64,000 bases of DNA, taken from the NCBI RefSeq assembly GCF_036373705.1, contig NC_089853.1, forward strand, positions 4,255,405 to 4,319,404, in the 5' to 3' direction. Positions 22,465 through 37,300 of the stretch are shown piece after piece. This DNA is from Amia ocellicauda. Its lineage: Eukaryota > Chordata > Actinopteri > Amiiformes > Amiidae. How positions within the stretch are numbered: position 1 is the stretch's first letter; each line of letters begins with the position of its first letter. Position numbers and translations under genes: made by a program. The notes under the pieces were generated by a model. That model made no database searches. It worked only from the letters and a program-made list of their open reading frames with translations, and had not been told where the DNA came from.

Positions 22465-25400
22465 ATGTGGAAGTGGTACTCTGGAGACGAAACAGCCCCT
22501 CCCCCGGGAGTAAGTAATAATAATGCAGAAAATATATTTTTTCATGCTCAATACTGCATTATTATGGTTTAACATTCTTCAGCCCCATATATACAACTCC
22601 TTTCCTTGTTGGGAGGCTAGTTTTCTGTTTGTTTGTTTTTCTTCTCTGATAAGACTGTATCTTAGTATTCTGTCTAACCCGAGCACTTGTTTATTTTAAA
22701 CTGAGCAGCCGAGGCATATTAATAGGTCTCCGCGTTACTTGTTGAGAGTCTGTGTTGATCTAGGCTAAATGAAGCATATGGTTCCCAAAATGCTGTGCAG
22801 ACACATTTGCATCGGCCGATCTCTGTGCTCAGAGCGGGTTGTTGACTGAGGTCCACTGTTCTCCTTGCTTGGCTAATCCCCCAGGCTCCAGTTCCCCCGG
22901 ACACCATGAACAGCCAGTCAATGGTTGAAGTGACCGAACAGCTGGCACAGACCGAACAACTTGTGGTGCAGCTGAAAGAACTAATCCGGGAGAAAGATAA
23001 CGTCCTGCGAACCAAAGATGAACAGCTTAAGGTATTGAAACTGAACTGAAGTGCAAATCCCTCGTGCTCTTTACCTTTTATGCAAATAACGAGGCTGCTG
23101 AACAATAGTTACACTGTAGGAATCTGGAGATATGAATGTTACACTGACTGTGTGCACAAAATATTACAGTCCTTGAGGAAATGCACAGTTTTTTTGTGTA
23201 TCTGTTTTTATTGCATGTTGTAAGAAGATAGTACATTGTACACTTTGGCTGAATAAAGGAAATTTAAGCCTGTCTGAAGCTAATGAATTATTGATTTTTC
23301 TCAAGTACGTCTTCACTGCCATATTCTAGACCACGTATCACCACACATGGAAAAAAACACACATCCAACACGACTTAACCTTACAGACATGAATTAAATA
23401 ACTAAACCAAATATTCCATGAAAGTCATAATTATAATGCCTTTAATTAATTAGCATTCATTTAATTTTGTTAACTATTCATTCATAAGATTGCAGCAACT
23501 ATAAGTGATTTTTGAAGGAGTTATCCTCCATCTTGAGTCACTGTGTTCTTGTCCGAGACTAATTTATTACTGTGCTCTAATTTTCATTGCTGTCTTTTTT
23601 ATCAGGCTGAAAAAGAGGCCTGTGATGCTAAACTCTCCAAAATGAAGCTGCAAAATAAAGCCAAGGTCACCTCATTAAATTCTCAACTGGAAGAGCTAAA
23701 GAAGCAACTGTCACTGTCTGGAGCCAAGGTAGCAAAATCTGATCACACCAAGAAGGTGCGTCTTTAAAACGTGATTATTATTACCTAGTATTACCTAATA
23801 TTTTATTACAGATTTTTTTTTTTTTACAGTGAAAATCAATGTCAGCTGAGTATTGGACTCAGTAAAGTTTAAGTTATCAGTGCACTGATTTAATTAAGCA
23901 TGCCTGCATCTTTTGAATGTAGGGTTTTGGAAATACCTTTGAGTAAAGCAGCAACAGCAATGTGTCTTTCTATCTGCACTGTTGTTGTGGGTATGCATCG
24001 GGTTTTATCTGCCCCTTGTCGCTTTGCTGCTGCAGGCCAGTGGAGATGGGGAACAGGAACACGCCGCGGCAAACCGTGGAAAGATCTTAGTGTTGAAGAA
24101 GAAAGTGGAGGAACTGGAAACGCAGCTTTCACAGAGACTGGCAGAGCTACAGGCCAAGGTAGAATTCCTTCATATTTATCTTTTTAAACCAGAAGTAAAG
24201 TCCAGGAAGGAAGTCCAGTGCTACATTGGTTAATGCACTTTCTCAATTACTTTTACTAATGTTCTAATATATATAAACATAATTAAAAGTAATAATTCCA
24301 GCCAACTCTGAACACATACTGCATGACTCTTATGTTTGACTGCCACAGTCCAGCAAGTTCCGATATAATGTGAATTTAATAATGTATAGCAAAAATAAAC
24401 ACATTTACAGCATCTTTATTTACCCCCTCCGATCTTCATTGCATTGCAGTATTGTCAAGTCTGAAAGTTATAACATTTAAATCCTTTGATTGCCTTTATC
24501 TTAATTTCAACCTTTTCTTTAACTATTTAATAGTTAACAGTTAATATTACTTAACAATCTATGTGGAACATAGTTGGTTAAATGACAAAGTGGCCCCTGC
24601 TCCGGTTTGCTAAAATACCAAAATCCTTTTTTGCAGCAATTTGTAAGTATTAAAAGACCAAACGATTGATGCTGATGAAACCCAGCCCACATGGCTGCGT
24701 TCAGCAGTGTTTAGTACCTGGTTTGTTAATACACAGTATATTTTAAGTAAGCTTATAAATAATTGTTATAATTAATGATGCAATTTAACAATTGTAGAGC
24801 AGATTTATTTATTGCATACACTGTTAGTTCTATCAAATGGTTTCACTATTGATGTTGTTAATGCTCGAAGCCAAAGCAAGTTCATAACGATAAGGTTTCA
24901 ACTATAACACAATAAGAGTTCTTGGCTCCATTATATCAGGGTTCAGGTCTATCATTCTTCAGCTTTGTATTTGCTTTTCACAGACCACGGAGCTTGAGAC
25001 TCAGAGACAGCGAGGTGTGGATATGGATGCCATGCTTGCAGAGAAAGACAGGAAACTTGCTGATAAGGAAGCTTATATAATTGACCTGCAGCTGACGGCT
25101 TCCACTGAAAACTCGAGCAGACTGATACCCGTGGCAGCAGAGGAGCTGAAGGCAAGTCTCCATGGGCCGCAGTCACTCCTAGTGGTTATTTGTGTTTTCT
25201 TTACTCTTATTTCTTTGGTTCCATTCAAAGTTAACTGTTGTCAACATTATTTTTTTCCTGTCTCATATAATTTCCATAGAAAGAAAATAATTACTGGCAC
25301 ATTGACAGTTTTTTAATTTTTATAATGTGCATCTTGACAAACTTGTTTTTAGTTTGAGAGGTTGCTCAGTAGGTGTGGTTGAATTGCAGGTTCAGTTGGC

Positions 25401-28400
25401 TGAGAAGGACAGTTCCTTACAGGACCTTCAAGTGCTGGTGCAGAACCTGACCAAGAAAGTGGGGGAAAGTGAAGAGAAATACAGCCTGCTGCAAGAACAG
25501 AACGAGAGCCTCAAGGAGATACTGATGAAGGAGAAGTCGCAGTTTGAAGAAAAAGAGAAAATGTACAAGGCTAATGTAGGTCTTCTCTCCGTCTGATTTT
25601 TGATTCTTTAATATCAGTCGCTACACATGGTCATTTATTTTTTTGTAATTAATCACACTGTTGATACCTTCTATGACAAATCCTGATTTTATTTGCAATT
25701 GTTAGTTGCAAATCATGTCTTACTAGATGGATTTAATAAAATGCTATATTTTTAATTCTCTTGTTATTAAAATTCATGCCTTGAATGCCAATGAAATGAA
25801 TGCATTTAATGATTATATCTATATAGCGTAGAATGTGAATTTCCAGTCCTTTTCCTTGAGATATAATGCGTTGCTTCCCCACACACTTCAGATCCAAACG
25901 TTCAAAGATATCATTCAGGAAAAAGACAACAAGCTGGTGGAGGTCAGTCAGATGCACGAACAGGAGCTCTTCAGGTTGGCAGCAAAATCAGATGCCAGTG
26001 CTGATCTTGAACAGGTAACCCATACGTCTTTCGTGAATAAGGAGGAGGGGATCGTAAAGATGGCCGTGTGTCCCGTTATAAAGGCCGCCGTCGCTAATGC
26101 GCTTGATTATATCTGTGCGCCGACAGCTGCTGAAGGCCTTGAAACAGAAACTGCATGAGAAGGAGGAGGTGCTGCTGGGGAAAAACCAGGTGATCGATGT
26201 GTTTCAGAAGGAGGTGGATTCCAGAGATCAGCAGATACAGGTGAGGACTAGATAAACCTCCCTGAACAGTCGTAGATGCTAAAAGAGAGACCGACCCTAG
26301 CTTTTTGATCTGATAACACCGCTTGGCAAAAATATTTATGTAACTTAAACGTGATAGACATACGTGGGGAATATGTAAACAAACAATACCTAGTCTTAAT
26401 TTAACCCATCGCCTTTACACAGATAATCATGTGGCTGTTGTTAAGTGTGCTTTTTGGTCATCAGCAGACATCTCCCCCACGCTTCAGGTGGGGTGTGTTG
26501 GCTTTAGCACGGCAGAGCCCGATCTAATGTTTGTTTTAGGTAGATTAAATCACACGCATCGGCATCAGACTCTCTCCCCAGCCGAGCCTGACGGAAACGC
26601 TCTCTTCACGGGGATGTAACCCTTTTCGTTTCCAGGAGCTTGCCGACAAGATGAAGCGCCTTCAAGGGGAGAAGGACAACATGCAGTCCAAACTGGACGC
26701 AGAGAAGCACGTGATGAGGGCCCAGCTCAGGGACCTCATGCAGAAGCACGAGACCGAGCTGAGGCAGGTAGCCGAGAAGCACGAGGCCGAGCTGTCAGAG
26801 AGAGATCAAGCTTGCCTCCGCCTGCAGAGACGCCTGGAGGAGCTCGGCAGTAAGAGCCCAGCTGCCTCGGAGAGCCCGGGGGCGGTGGCTGTCGGCGCTG
26901 CTAGCACTCGGGAACTGACAGAGTTAGAAGGTGAATTAAACTGTTGTGTTTTTATCGTTTCTTGCTTGTTCCTTTTTTTCATATTTATCAGTAACTCATA
27001 TTGTTTTCATAACTGCAGAAATCATAATGAATCATGAATCACGTTGTCGGTGAAATTGTTTGGAACTACTAATATTTTTTATTTTTTTTTGTGTTCTGAT
27101 TGTATGTGCTCTCATCCCTGTTGATCTCATTAGATGATGTTCAGACATTTTATTTTATAATTATTATATGTTAGATGCCGGAGGTGGCTTTATTACCTTT
27201 TTATCATTAGTGATATCATTTTTAGAAGTTATTTGTTTTATGTTTCTTGTCAGTTTGGAATGGTTTTGTTTCACCTGCCACCTTTTTAAAAAATGTATTC
27301 TGAAAAGCACGAGCAAAGCTAAAAACGGAGGAAGCAAGTAAATCTGAGGCCAAGTTCCTGAAAATGAAGGCTTGGTCGAAGTCCCGGATAAAACAGCTGG
27401 AGGAAGAGCTCCGAAAAGCTCAGGTTAGTGATTGTTTTAATAAAAATGGCACATTATGCATTATCTAAAGCCAGGATAGTTACATAAGTATATGTGAGTA
27501 GAGGAAACCTCTAAACCTGTCTCCGGGATTATCACTTTATTAAATCTGACAATTCTCATCCTAATAATAATCTTTAAAATAATTTAATCAGGTTTCTGAA
27601 GTCTCATAACTGAACATCCCTGCTTTTACCTTCTTTTTTATCATTTAAAATACATGTTTACTATGTATTTTGTTTACCTGCATCCTTAACAATGTGCCTG
27701 AAAGGTTTTTATATTTTATTGTTTTAACTGAAAATACTGTCTCTGTTTTTAAAGTCAGGAAACACAACCCCAGATGTGAACGATTTAAGAAGTAGAATAG
27801 CCAGTCTTGAAGAGGAAAGAGAGGACCTTCAGCAAAAACTAGACCAGTATGAAGACCTAAAGACCAAAAATGGTAAATGTTTACTTTCATAAATGCAGAA
27901 ATATCTTTAAAGTGTCCTTCAACGAATCAAGATGTTCTGGTTTACAGTTACATCATTGTAGTTCTTTAAATGCAAACTGATCTTATCGAGACAACACGAG
28001 GGATAAAAAATTATGTATATAGTATGCAGAGTTAAAACTTTTTGTTTCAATCCTGCAGATGAACTCATGGCTAAGCTTGAGATCTACGAAGAGCAGCAGA
28101 GGAAGATGCAAGCAGACCTGGAGCAAGTCACTAAGAGAGCTGCTTCTCAGGTTCGAAGACCTTCCCTCTGGTTGACGCGTTTCTTCAGAATTCCAGAATG
28201 TAGCACAAACATCTCGAGATCTGGCGATACACCTCATCATTTATTGAAGGCGCTGTGTGTCGCCTACACTCGTGATCGCAGCTCCTGTATCGCCTTACGC
28301 GTGTCTGTCTCGGCAGGCGAGCGAGTCGGGCAGCGCAGACGAGCTGCAGAGTCAGGTGCTAGAGTGGCAGGAGATGCTGTCTGAGGCGGAGGGAGCCAGG

Positions 28401-31400
28401 GACCAGGCCCGAGAGGAGAAAACAGCCATGGCCCTGAGGATGACTCAGATCGAAGAGGAAAGAGAAGGTAAATGGTCTCCCATTCACACCTGGCAGCTGG
28501 AATATACCCTGAGCTACAGCACCATTGGCTTTCAGTATCCCATCACAATACACATCCCTTAACATCTTAGATAAACCCATAGTCTTCCACCCTGAAACCT
28601 CTGCCCTGCCTCTGCAGCTGCCGTGTTCCTGTCTCTACTTTTTAAAACCGATAGCTGAGGCCTACTTAACACAGCAACTGGTTATGTGGAATAATTATTC
28701 TTCTCCTTGATCTGTTTCTGTTAGGAATGTCAACCTTATGGTGTTGGCTTTGTTTTGAATGTTTGAGTAGCATTTCTGGGCAGAACTCGCGTTATCAGAG
28801 AGCCAAACTTGGGTAGGATTTGAAAGCTAGGCGAACAAAGTTGTTCCTTGTTGTCTCATTTTCCCGTCCCCTGTCCTGTCGAGACAGTCCTGTGTGTTTC
28901 CTACATTCTCCCTAATGTCGCCGATATCTTGAGCAGGTAAAACTGTCTCCACGGAGCGGCCGAAAGAGAAACTGCCTGTTTGTGTCCAAGGCGGAGTTTC
29001 TTTTTCATTCGATATCTGATTGTGTTTGACCATTGTTGTTGTTTTTTTAGACTGTGTTTTGTTCTGAGTAAGGATGAGCATGATGTTTCTTTTTATTTTA
29101 TTTTTTTCCCTTTTCTCCATACCCCCCCCCCGACGAGCTCGCGCTCTGTGTCCCAGCCCCCTCCACTCCTCCGCCTCACTGTGATTTGGCCAGCCACAGA
29201 GAACAGTTTCCCATCAGTTTTGTGCATGCAGGTCCCGGTGACTGCCAGCTCTGTACTGCCGATTATTTCCCAGCTCATGTTGCACCGTCGGGCAAATCAC
29301 CAGCAGTACAGTAATGGCGGTTACTTTAGTGTTTTCCATTTGTTTCCGTCTCCGTCAGTGTTCTTCCTGGACTCCACAAAATACTCAAGGCATTTTGCTT
29401 CAAATTGTGTGTTGGCAGCATTTCTGCTAAAGAGGGACGTTATTTCTATAGGACTGGAAATTAACCACGATCATTTAATTTGCTTCTGTTTGTGCCAGTG
29501 CTAGTTTTATAGCTCCACTGCTTGTTAAAAATTACATTTCTGAAGCACGTTTTTGTGATCAATGCTAGCCTTCAATTAACTTGCATTCAAATTCTACGGT
29601 ATTTGGAAAATTAAGATGAAAATGACTGTTAGGTTATCGGATAAGGGTCTGGGCAGAACACTGCAGTGTATGTTAGTAGTTAAGTGACTAATGATTTTAG
29701 TTTCCTGTTTTTTAGTAAATCCTTTCTCCTCATCCTCGGTTCCATTGTTAATGTAGTCAAGTGCCAGCTCCACAAGCTAAACTGCTTTTACTTACTAATG
29801 AAGCATTTTTTAACATCAATGGCAATATAGATATAGTTTGCAGATTTTGATACAAATTAAGATGTACAGGCCTAGACTAAATCAAAAATTTGATGTACCA
29901 TCTAAACTCCAACAACAGATCATTTTATTTTCAAGAAGTAGAAAATTACTTCTTGAAATAAATATAGCTGTGCTTAACTGGATACAAGCTACAAGATACA
30001 AATCTATTTAGTGTGCACAGCAGAAAATGACATCCATGCAATGCGAGTGGAGCTAGACCCTGCCTAGATTAATCCTTTCTAATCAAATTCACATTTTTCA
30101 TTAACAGTCCTCCTTTTGTGCTTTGCTGTAACTCCATGTGCTTTTAGCAAGTTTCTAAATGTCTCCTTTAAATCACAAAACGGATGGGAATGTATTTTTG
30201 TTTTGGAATTTCTGTATTAAAGAAAAAATAGTCTAATCTGACGTCCTCCTGATTACTGATATAAGGAAAAACAGAAACTGCACCAACTGCAAACGTCACT
30301 ACAGTTTGTACTGTGATGGTGGTTTGCACGATCACATTTTGTGACTTCCCCATTGGCTATAATATATATAATTTGCATTTTTATACTTCTTAAAAAGGCG
30401 ATAAAACACTCCATGTTAATCACAAACACTATTAAAAATTCCTATCCACTATGCTGTCCATGTCCCTGAGATATCTGCTTTGGGGCAGTCACGAAAGATT
30501 TCATCACGAGTGCTACCAATCCCGTCTCCGGATTTGGCGTGCCTCTGTGTGTGTATGTGTGTGTGTTGCTTGTTGTGTGTCTGCTCTTGTGTGCCGCTCT
30601 GCGCTATCAACGTCTGATTAAAACCGATCTCCTGTGGCACAAAACTGATTGAGGATGACTGGTTCTTTCCTGGCTGCTCCGATCCAGCCCTAGCCACTCG
30701 GCAGCAGGAGTTGGAGGAGGAACTGGCACAGGCCCGAGGGCTCGGACCGCGGAGAGGCAAGCAGAAGCAGCCGGACCTCGGCACACGCAGCCTGCAGGTA
30801 GGAGGGCGGTGCATGATTGCGGAATAAAACTTCGCAAACAGCGCGGTTTCATTACAGAGATGTACCTGTGTCGGGCTGGGTACTCCGCATGGCATTTATG
30901 TACCAAAATTGGAACGATTACATATGCTTGTTAAGAACCCTTTACGCTCGGCTCAGCTGATTAGCCCATTCTAATACCAAAGGCATATGGCACAAACTAT
31001 CAAGGAGATGCACCAAATAAATAAAGCAGAAAATAGGAAGAAATAGGGCAGAGTGTAAAGGGTGTTTGAATTGAAGCTCTGTTGCATTTTGTTGTGTACC
31101 GACAAAGTTGTTTAATGAAGTGCGTATGACAACATGTTCATGCCGTGAGACTGTCGTTTTTACATAATGAATGTTTTCATGGCTGCTTACGAATTGTTCC
31201 AGGAGGATTTTGAGTTTGATGGAAAGCAATCTTACCAGGACGTCAGCATCACCTCCGAGATGAACAGCTCGGCCGAAGGGGAGAATATGGGAGGTTGGTG
31301 GCCCGAGTACAGTTCGCCCGATTCAGGTGTGACACCTACTAGACAGTTTATTGTAGCATGCACATTGTCTGTCCGCTGTGGATTTGAGTTTTTATTTGTG

Positions 31401-34350
31401 TAAATGGTGTATATAACCCCTTTTTGTGGAGTTTTTCTAACCTGTTGTCAGCCCTGTGTGTACTCTACCTTCGGTTGACCCATTTATTTTTAATTTTTGT
31501 CAAACCTTATTTTTTAGCATGTGCGTGCTGGATGAACTGCCTAGTTTTGGTTCGTTGTTACCTAGTCCATGTTGAATACATTGAACTCTGTCAGTCCCGA
31601 TGTTTAAATTAAATGGAAACCCGTGCTGCGAGATTGGTAAGACGACTTATTTTTTTGTTCTCATTTTGTTTTCGATGACAAATTCAATGTGTGGTATGGT
31701 TAAGGGTTTTGAGTGAGACATAGGAAGCAGTTGGAGAAAGGCACAAGTGGAGGGCTTGTAACAGAACTTTTTAGTTTTTTAAATTGAGATCATAATTTGA
31801 ATATCATCTAAGAGATCCTATTATCAGCTAGACAATCTTCTCGTTAACTTTGTGTGAAAATGAGACGCAGCAGTGCATTCGTGAAAGTGAAAGTGCCTTT
31901 CACCAAACAACAAGATATCAGTCACTATGTAAGCCTGTTGTCATAGTAGGATATCGAGAAACCCTTAATCTTGCATGGTCGTAGATTAAGTAGATAGCAG
32001 CAGTTTAGCCTAGCATGCACATCAACTCTGTTTGTAGTTTGTCAGTGTCTGCATGGTTTTAAGTGTAGTAAGTTCTGAGTCAGTGTATGTGTGAAGATCT
32101 CTTAAATTGTATCTGCGAAGGAACAAAATTATGTAGTTAAATGAGGAATGGATAAAACTGCACTCATGTCTGATGTTAAACTTGTCTTTTTACAAAGAAT
32201 TGGTCTGGAATACTTGTTTTTATTCCTCTTTATAATAAAAAATGGTTTTGTGAGTTCTCGAAGCCCAATTGGAAGATCGTTTTGTCTGACGTTGACGCTT
32301 CTCTTGCTTCTCTCTCCTTTGCGCTCGTGAAAACAAAAAACACTAGGCCTGAGATCGGTGGTCGAGGAGTTGGAATTGGAGAGGAACCAGCTGCAGGAAC
32401 AAATCCTGGTGCTGGAAGAGCGATGCCAGGGCCTGGAAGACAGACTGCAGCTGCAAGCCAGGATTGAGTCGCTACAGGTATATTGTCTTGCTTTTGAATT
32501 CATCATAGTTTTTGTTTTAAATAGTGTAGAAACCGCAGATAGGAGTTCAATATGCAATCAGAGGATTAGAGCGCAGTCTTCCCGGTCTAAATTTGAGCTT
32601 CATTAATGCTTAATTCCAACACATACTTCAAAAAAACTGAATAAAACATTGGATACTAATTAGGAATTGTGAATTGGATTGTTTACAGTGGACAAAACAT
32701 GTTTTTCTGGTTAGTACATCATAAATATATTCACTGGTAACATTATTATTAAAATACATCTGCAACATGTTGTAGTAAAGCAATATATTAAGTCAGTGGA
32801 CATTCAGATATTTACACTGTAGAAAGAAACCGCCTTTTTTCCAGAAAATAACTGCTTGGTGATATTGTGTTGTCGGTGGAAATTAGGATTTTGTAACGAA
32901 CCCTTCTAATACAGGTGACGTTTGATGTAGATGAAGAAGGGCAGCCATTGAGGGTCACTCAGGTGTGTCTCTCTGTGTGTGCTAGAGAAATCGTCCTCTA
33001 GAGAGGAAGGCTGAGTTTGCCATGTTGTTTGTCACACACCGTGTCTCGTTTCCACAGCCGTGTGGGTGTATTGCTTAAAGCTCATAGTGTTATTAATGGT
33101 TTCCATTTTTTTTTTTATCCAACATTTAATAAGGGTGTGTAATTAATAAAAACACATTACTTAATAAATTCTGTCCGTCAAGGTAAAAGGAGCTTACATA
33201 TCTTTGTAAATCTTTGTATATGAAAATTAAAATATTTTGAAAACCGTCTTTTGCACAAAGACAATCTGGCTGAAAGAAAAGACAAAATAAAAGAAAGATG
33301 AAGTGGGTTCCTTTTATGCTGTGTGGTGTGTTCTGGAAACGTAGGAGCATTTTAAGGTAAAACAATCTCACCTGGGTGTTGTGAAGGGGGGGATTATAGA
33401 AATATATATATATATAATTAGTGTGTTTCAGAGGTGTGATCGAGTGAATATTTTACCCGGGTTCTATTCAGGTTTGTGTACTTTCTTTAAGTTAATGATT
33501 TTTACTTCCTGGTACAGATTGAAGCCGAACGTCTACAGAGTCAGCTGGTGAATCTGCGAAGCCAGCAGAGCAGAGATGCCGAGAAACACCAGATGCTTGT
33601 GTCCAGTCTGAACGAACAACTGAAAGGGTGAGGACATGTCTTGAACCTTTTAATGCACAAGGAAAATATCTCTGGAAGTAACTTAATACATTGCTGCAGC
33701 TTTCTGATGTCCAGTCTCTCCTACTCTCTGTACTCAGAACGTCAGCTAACTTGATGTGGTTTTGTTCAGTACAATTGTTTCATAAAACGTATCAGAAAAG
33801 GGAGAAGCCAGACACACATGCATGTTAATACCACTTTATTAGAAATTACTTTCCCTCCCTAATACAATTAGAATGAGTGACAGGAAGGAGTGCCTTGAAA
33901 CGTCCCTGATTGAGAAGGAGAACACCTTAGCAAAAACATCCGAGAAACTGGAACTGATCGAAAACCTCAAAGATTCCTTGAAGGACAAGGAAATGCAGAA
34001 CAGAGAGATGGTGGAGAAACTCCTCCAAACAGAGCAGATGGTAAGAAATTACAATCTCGTGTTCTTATTTGAACTTGAATACATATTTATATATACACAT
34101 TTCCATTTGTCAAATTCTTAATTTTGTCGCTGTTATAATTAGTGACATTAAATGGGGAAAAAATGCAACTGGAAATGTATATATTCAAAACAGTTCAGAC
34201 TGAACAGAATAACAGATGGTTTTGTTTTGCTTTTACAAAATCCAGCTCGCTGACTTGACCAAGAAGTGCACTGTCTTTGAAAAGCAGTGTTTGGAGCTGA
34301 AGGTTTCTGTAACAGATCTCACGCAGAAGCTGGTCACCGCTAAAGAAAAG
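22465..34350 (+). CDS. golgb1: golgb1 N-terminal exons (20 small coding exons)
   Basis: These exons encode the N-terminal part of the rod. The second coding exon (22885-23031) contains [20 protein letters not shown], which corresponds to the AEQLVVELKDIIRQK segment near the human giantin N-terminus. The third (23606-23755) contains [18 protein letters not shown], matching AKAKLTSLNKYIEEMK. The intron after 25151 has a GC donor (AAG|GCAAGT). The exon at 27308 has a possible second acceptor six bases later. The exon ending at 31326 has an alternative donor at 31290 or nearby (GGAG|GTTGGT) in the same phase, which would drop the segment [11 protein letters not shown]. The 48-nt exon at 32915-32962 is the smallest internal one. 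Confidence 0.88.
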
Positions 34351-37300
34351 GTAATTTATTTTAATTACAATAAACTGCATGATATTGATATGATTTATTG
34401 AATCCTGTCTCTGACTTCCTGCTGTTATCCCAAGGTTAATTGTTCTTAAGTAGAGTTTTGCTCGTCTTTTGTGGAAGATTAAATAACAATCCAATTGATC
34501 TTTTTTTCGCCTCTCTTCCGGAAATCTAGACACAAAAGCAGGAGACTACGATAGAGAACCTGCAGTGTGACCTGGAACAGACGAACGATGAGCTGGACAA
34601 GATCAATTCAACCCATCTTGAAGAACGGGCTCAGCTCATCCATGACCTTCAGAGCTGCGAGAGGGAGATGGATAACCTTAAAGATATTATTTCAGACAAG
34701 GAAAAGGAGATTTCTACTCTCTCCAGTGGAATGAGTGAATACGCAGAGCAAGTCCTGGACATGAAACGGCAGATTAAATTCAAAGAGGAGGATCTGGCCC
34801 AGATGGAAATGGCGTTGACAAAAACCAAGCGAGAAGCGGAAATCCTGAGAGACTCCCAGTCTTCGGATCAGCAGGGTCTGAACGCAAAGATCGCCTCTCT
34901 CGCGGAACAACTCCAAAACCTGGAGAATGAACTCGGCTCCGCCAAAGAGGAAAGAGCGGCGAAGAGCAGTGAAGCTGAAGAGCTGATCAAGCAAGTTCAG
35001 GAGGACAACCAGACCATTCAGAACCTCCGTGCCGAGATCCAAAAGTTGAGCGTGAACCATCGCTCCCATCTCTCTGAATGCGAGGCACAGATCTGTTCCT
35101 TGAAGGAGAAGGTAACCGCAGCAGCTCAGTCGAACGAGAGACGACAAGCCGAGACTGCAAAGATCCGGTCCCAGCTTGAAGAAGCCAATGCTTCAAAAGA
35201 GAAGCTCAGGGATGTGTTGCAAGAAAAAGAGCATCTCTTTGAAAACGAGCTGAAATCTGTCAAGGAGGAGCACAACAATCTTCTCGCAGAGGTCACAAGA
35301 AAAGACGAAGAGCTGCTCAAATTGTCCAGACAGCTTGTTGAGCAGCTGGAGCATCAAGAAAAGGCTGAAAAAGTTGTGCAGGAGAATCTTGAGACTATAG
35401 CTTCCCTGGAACAACGCCTAAAGGACGCTCGGCAAGAAGCTGAAGATAATAAACTAAAGCTCGATGAGGAATTGCAAGCTCGAGATGTCGCCCGGAAAAG
35501 TTTTGAGAGAGAACTTGTTGATAAGTCTGAGAACCTTTCAAAGCTGGACCTTGATGTGAAGAACCTCGAGAACGCCAAGGAGCATCTCCAAGCTACTCTC
35601 ACGGAGAAAGAAAAAGAACTGGAGTCGCAAAGGCAGGTTGTGGCCGATTTAAATGAAAAGGTGGCTGTTGCTCTTGAGGATAATAGGGGTCTTCAAAGCC
35701 AAGTGAATCATCTGACGGAGGAGAGTGAAAAACTGAGGAAGGATGTCACTGAGGGCGAGAAGTTTCAATCAGAACACGAGGAGGCTGTGAGCATCATGCA
35801 GGGCAAACTGGTCAATTACGAGAGTCAAATTTCACAATACTGTAAGACTGTTGAATTGCTGCAGAAAGAAAAGGAAGAGTTAATCTTAAAGACGGAGGAT
35901 CTTCATAACGTGCTGGAACAGAATAAAAGTACCATTACTGAGAGGTTAATGGAAAAAAATGAAGAATGCAGTCGACTTACAAAACTGCTCTGTGAAAGTA
36001 AAGAATCGGTTGCACATTTACAGGAACAGGTACTTCTTCTGAATTCTCAGGTGGACCAGCTGAAATTAAGTGTCGCTGAGAAGGAGAAAATGGTTTTGGA
36101 TCAAAATGCACAATGTGAACTGCAACAGAACCAGCTTGCACAACTTCAGGACACTCTGTCAATGTTTCAGGAACAGAACGCTGCTTTAAAGTCAGGACTA
36201 CTCGAGAAGGAGTCCTTAATGCAGCAGAGAACGGCTGAGTGTGACGCCTTGCAGAGTGAGGTTGTTCTGCAGAAAGAGCGCGTCTCTCAGTTACAGAGTG
36301 AGACAGCTTCTCTACGAGAGGAACATCTGAAGCTGAGCCAGAGTTTGAAAGAAAAAGAAATTTCTCTCAACAGTAAGATTCAAACATGCCAAGACTTACT
36401 CAACGAAATCAATCAGAAAAATGAAACTGTGGCTTTGCTGAGTAGCCAGGTACAGGCTACAAGTGAGGAGGCTGTGAAACTTATATCAGAAAATGCAGAG
36501 ATTAAAAGTACCTTGAATAACCAAATTGCTGATTACACCAAGCTTAGTGAGAAAATGACAGAGAGGCAGGTTGAAGTAGCAGAGCTTCAGAAACACGTTC
36601 AAACACTGAGTGAGCAAAACCATAACATCCAAACACAAATGCAAGACGCAACAGTGGGTTTATCTCAAAAGGTCCAAGTAATCGCAGACCTTCAGTCAGA
36701 GTTGTCTGACAGAGAGAGTAATATTGCTTCGTTAAAAGAGCAGTTGACAGCCCTTAATTCAGACCGTGAGGGCTTACAAGTGGCTTTACAAGAGAAAAAC
36801 GAGTCTTTGAATCAGCAAGAAGCATTTATAAAGCAGTTGCAGACTAAATCAACGGAGGGGGAAGGGCAGCTAAGTCAGAAGATGACAACCATTACTGAGC
36901 TACAAACACAAGTACAGGAAATGCAAAAATCACTGCAGGGTAAGGACAAGTCCTTTAAAAAGCAGGAGAAAGAACTGAAGCGGCTGAAGGATAAGGCAGC
37001 AGAAACTGAGGTGTTAAAATCACAAATGAATGAAAATATGGAGATGATCTCTAATCTCCAGGGCCAGATTCAGGATATGTCAGACAAGAATAATCAGTTA
37101 AGTAGCAGTGTCGCTGAAAAGGAGTCCCAGCTGAAACAGAAAATAGACGATTACCTGAGTCTGAAGACGCAGTTTTCGGATATGGAGGATGCCACTTCAC
37201 AACTGCGGTTAGAACTAGACAGTGTGACTGCAGAGTCTACTAAGTTGAAGGAAGTGCTAAAAGAAAAAGAGACAACTGTAGTAGAGTTTCAAAGCTCCCT

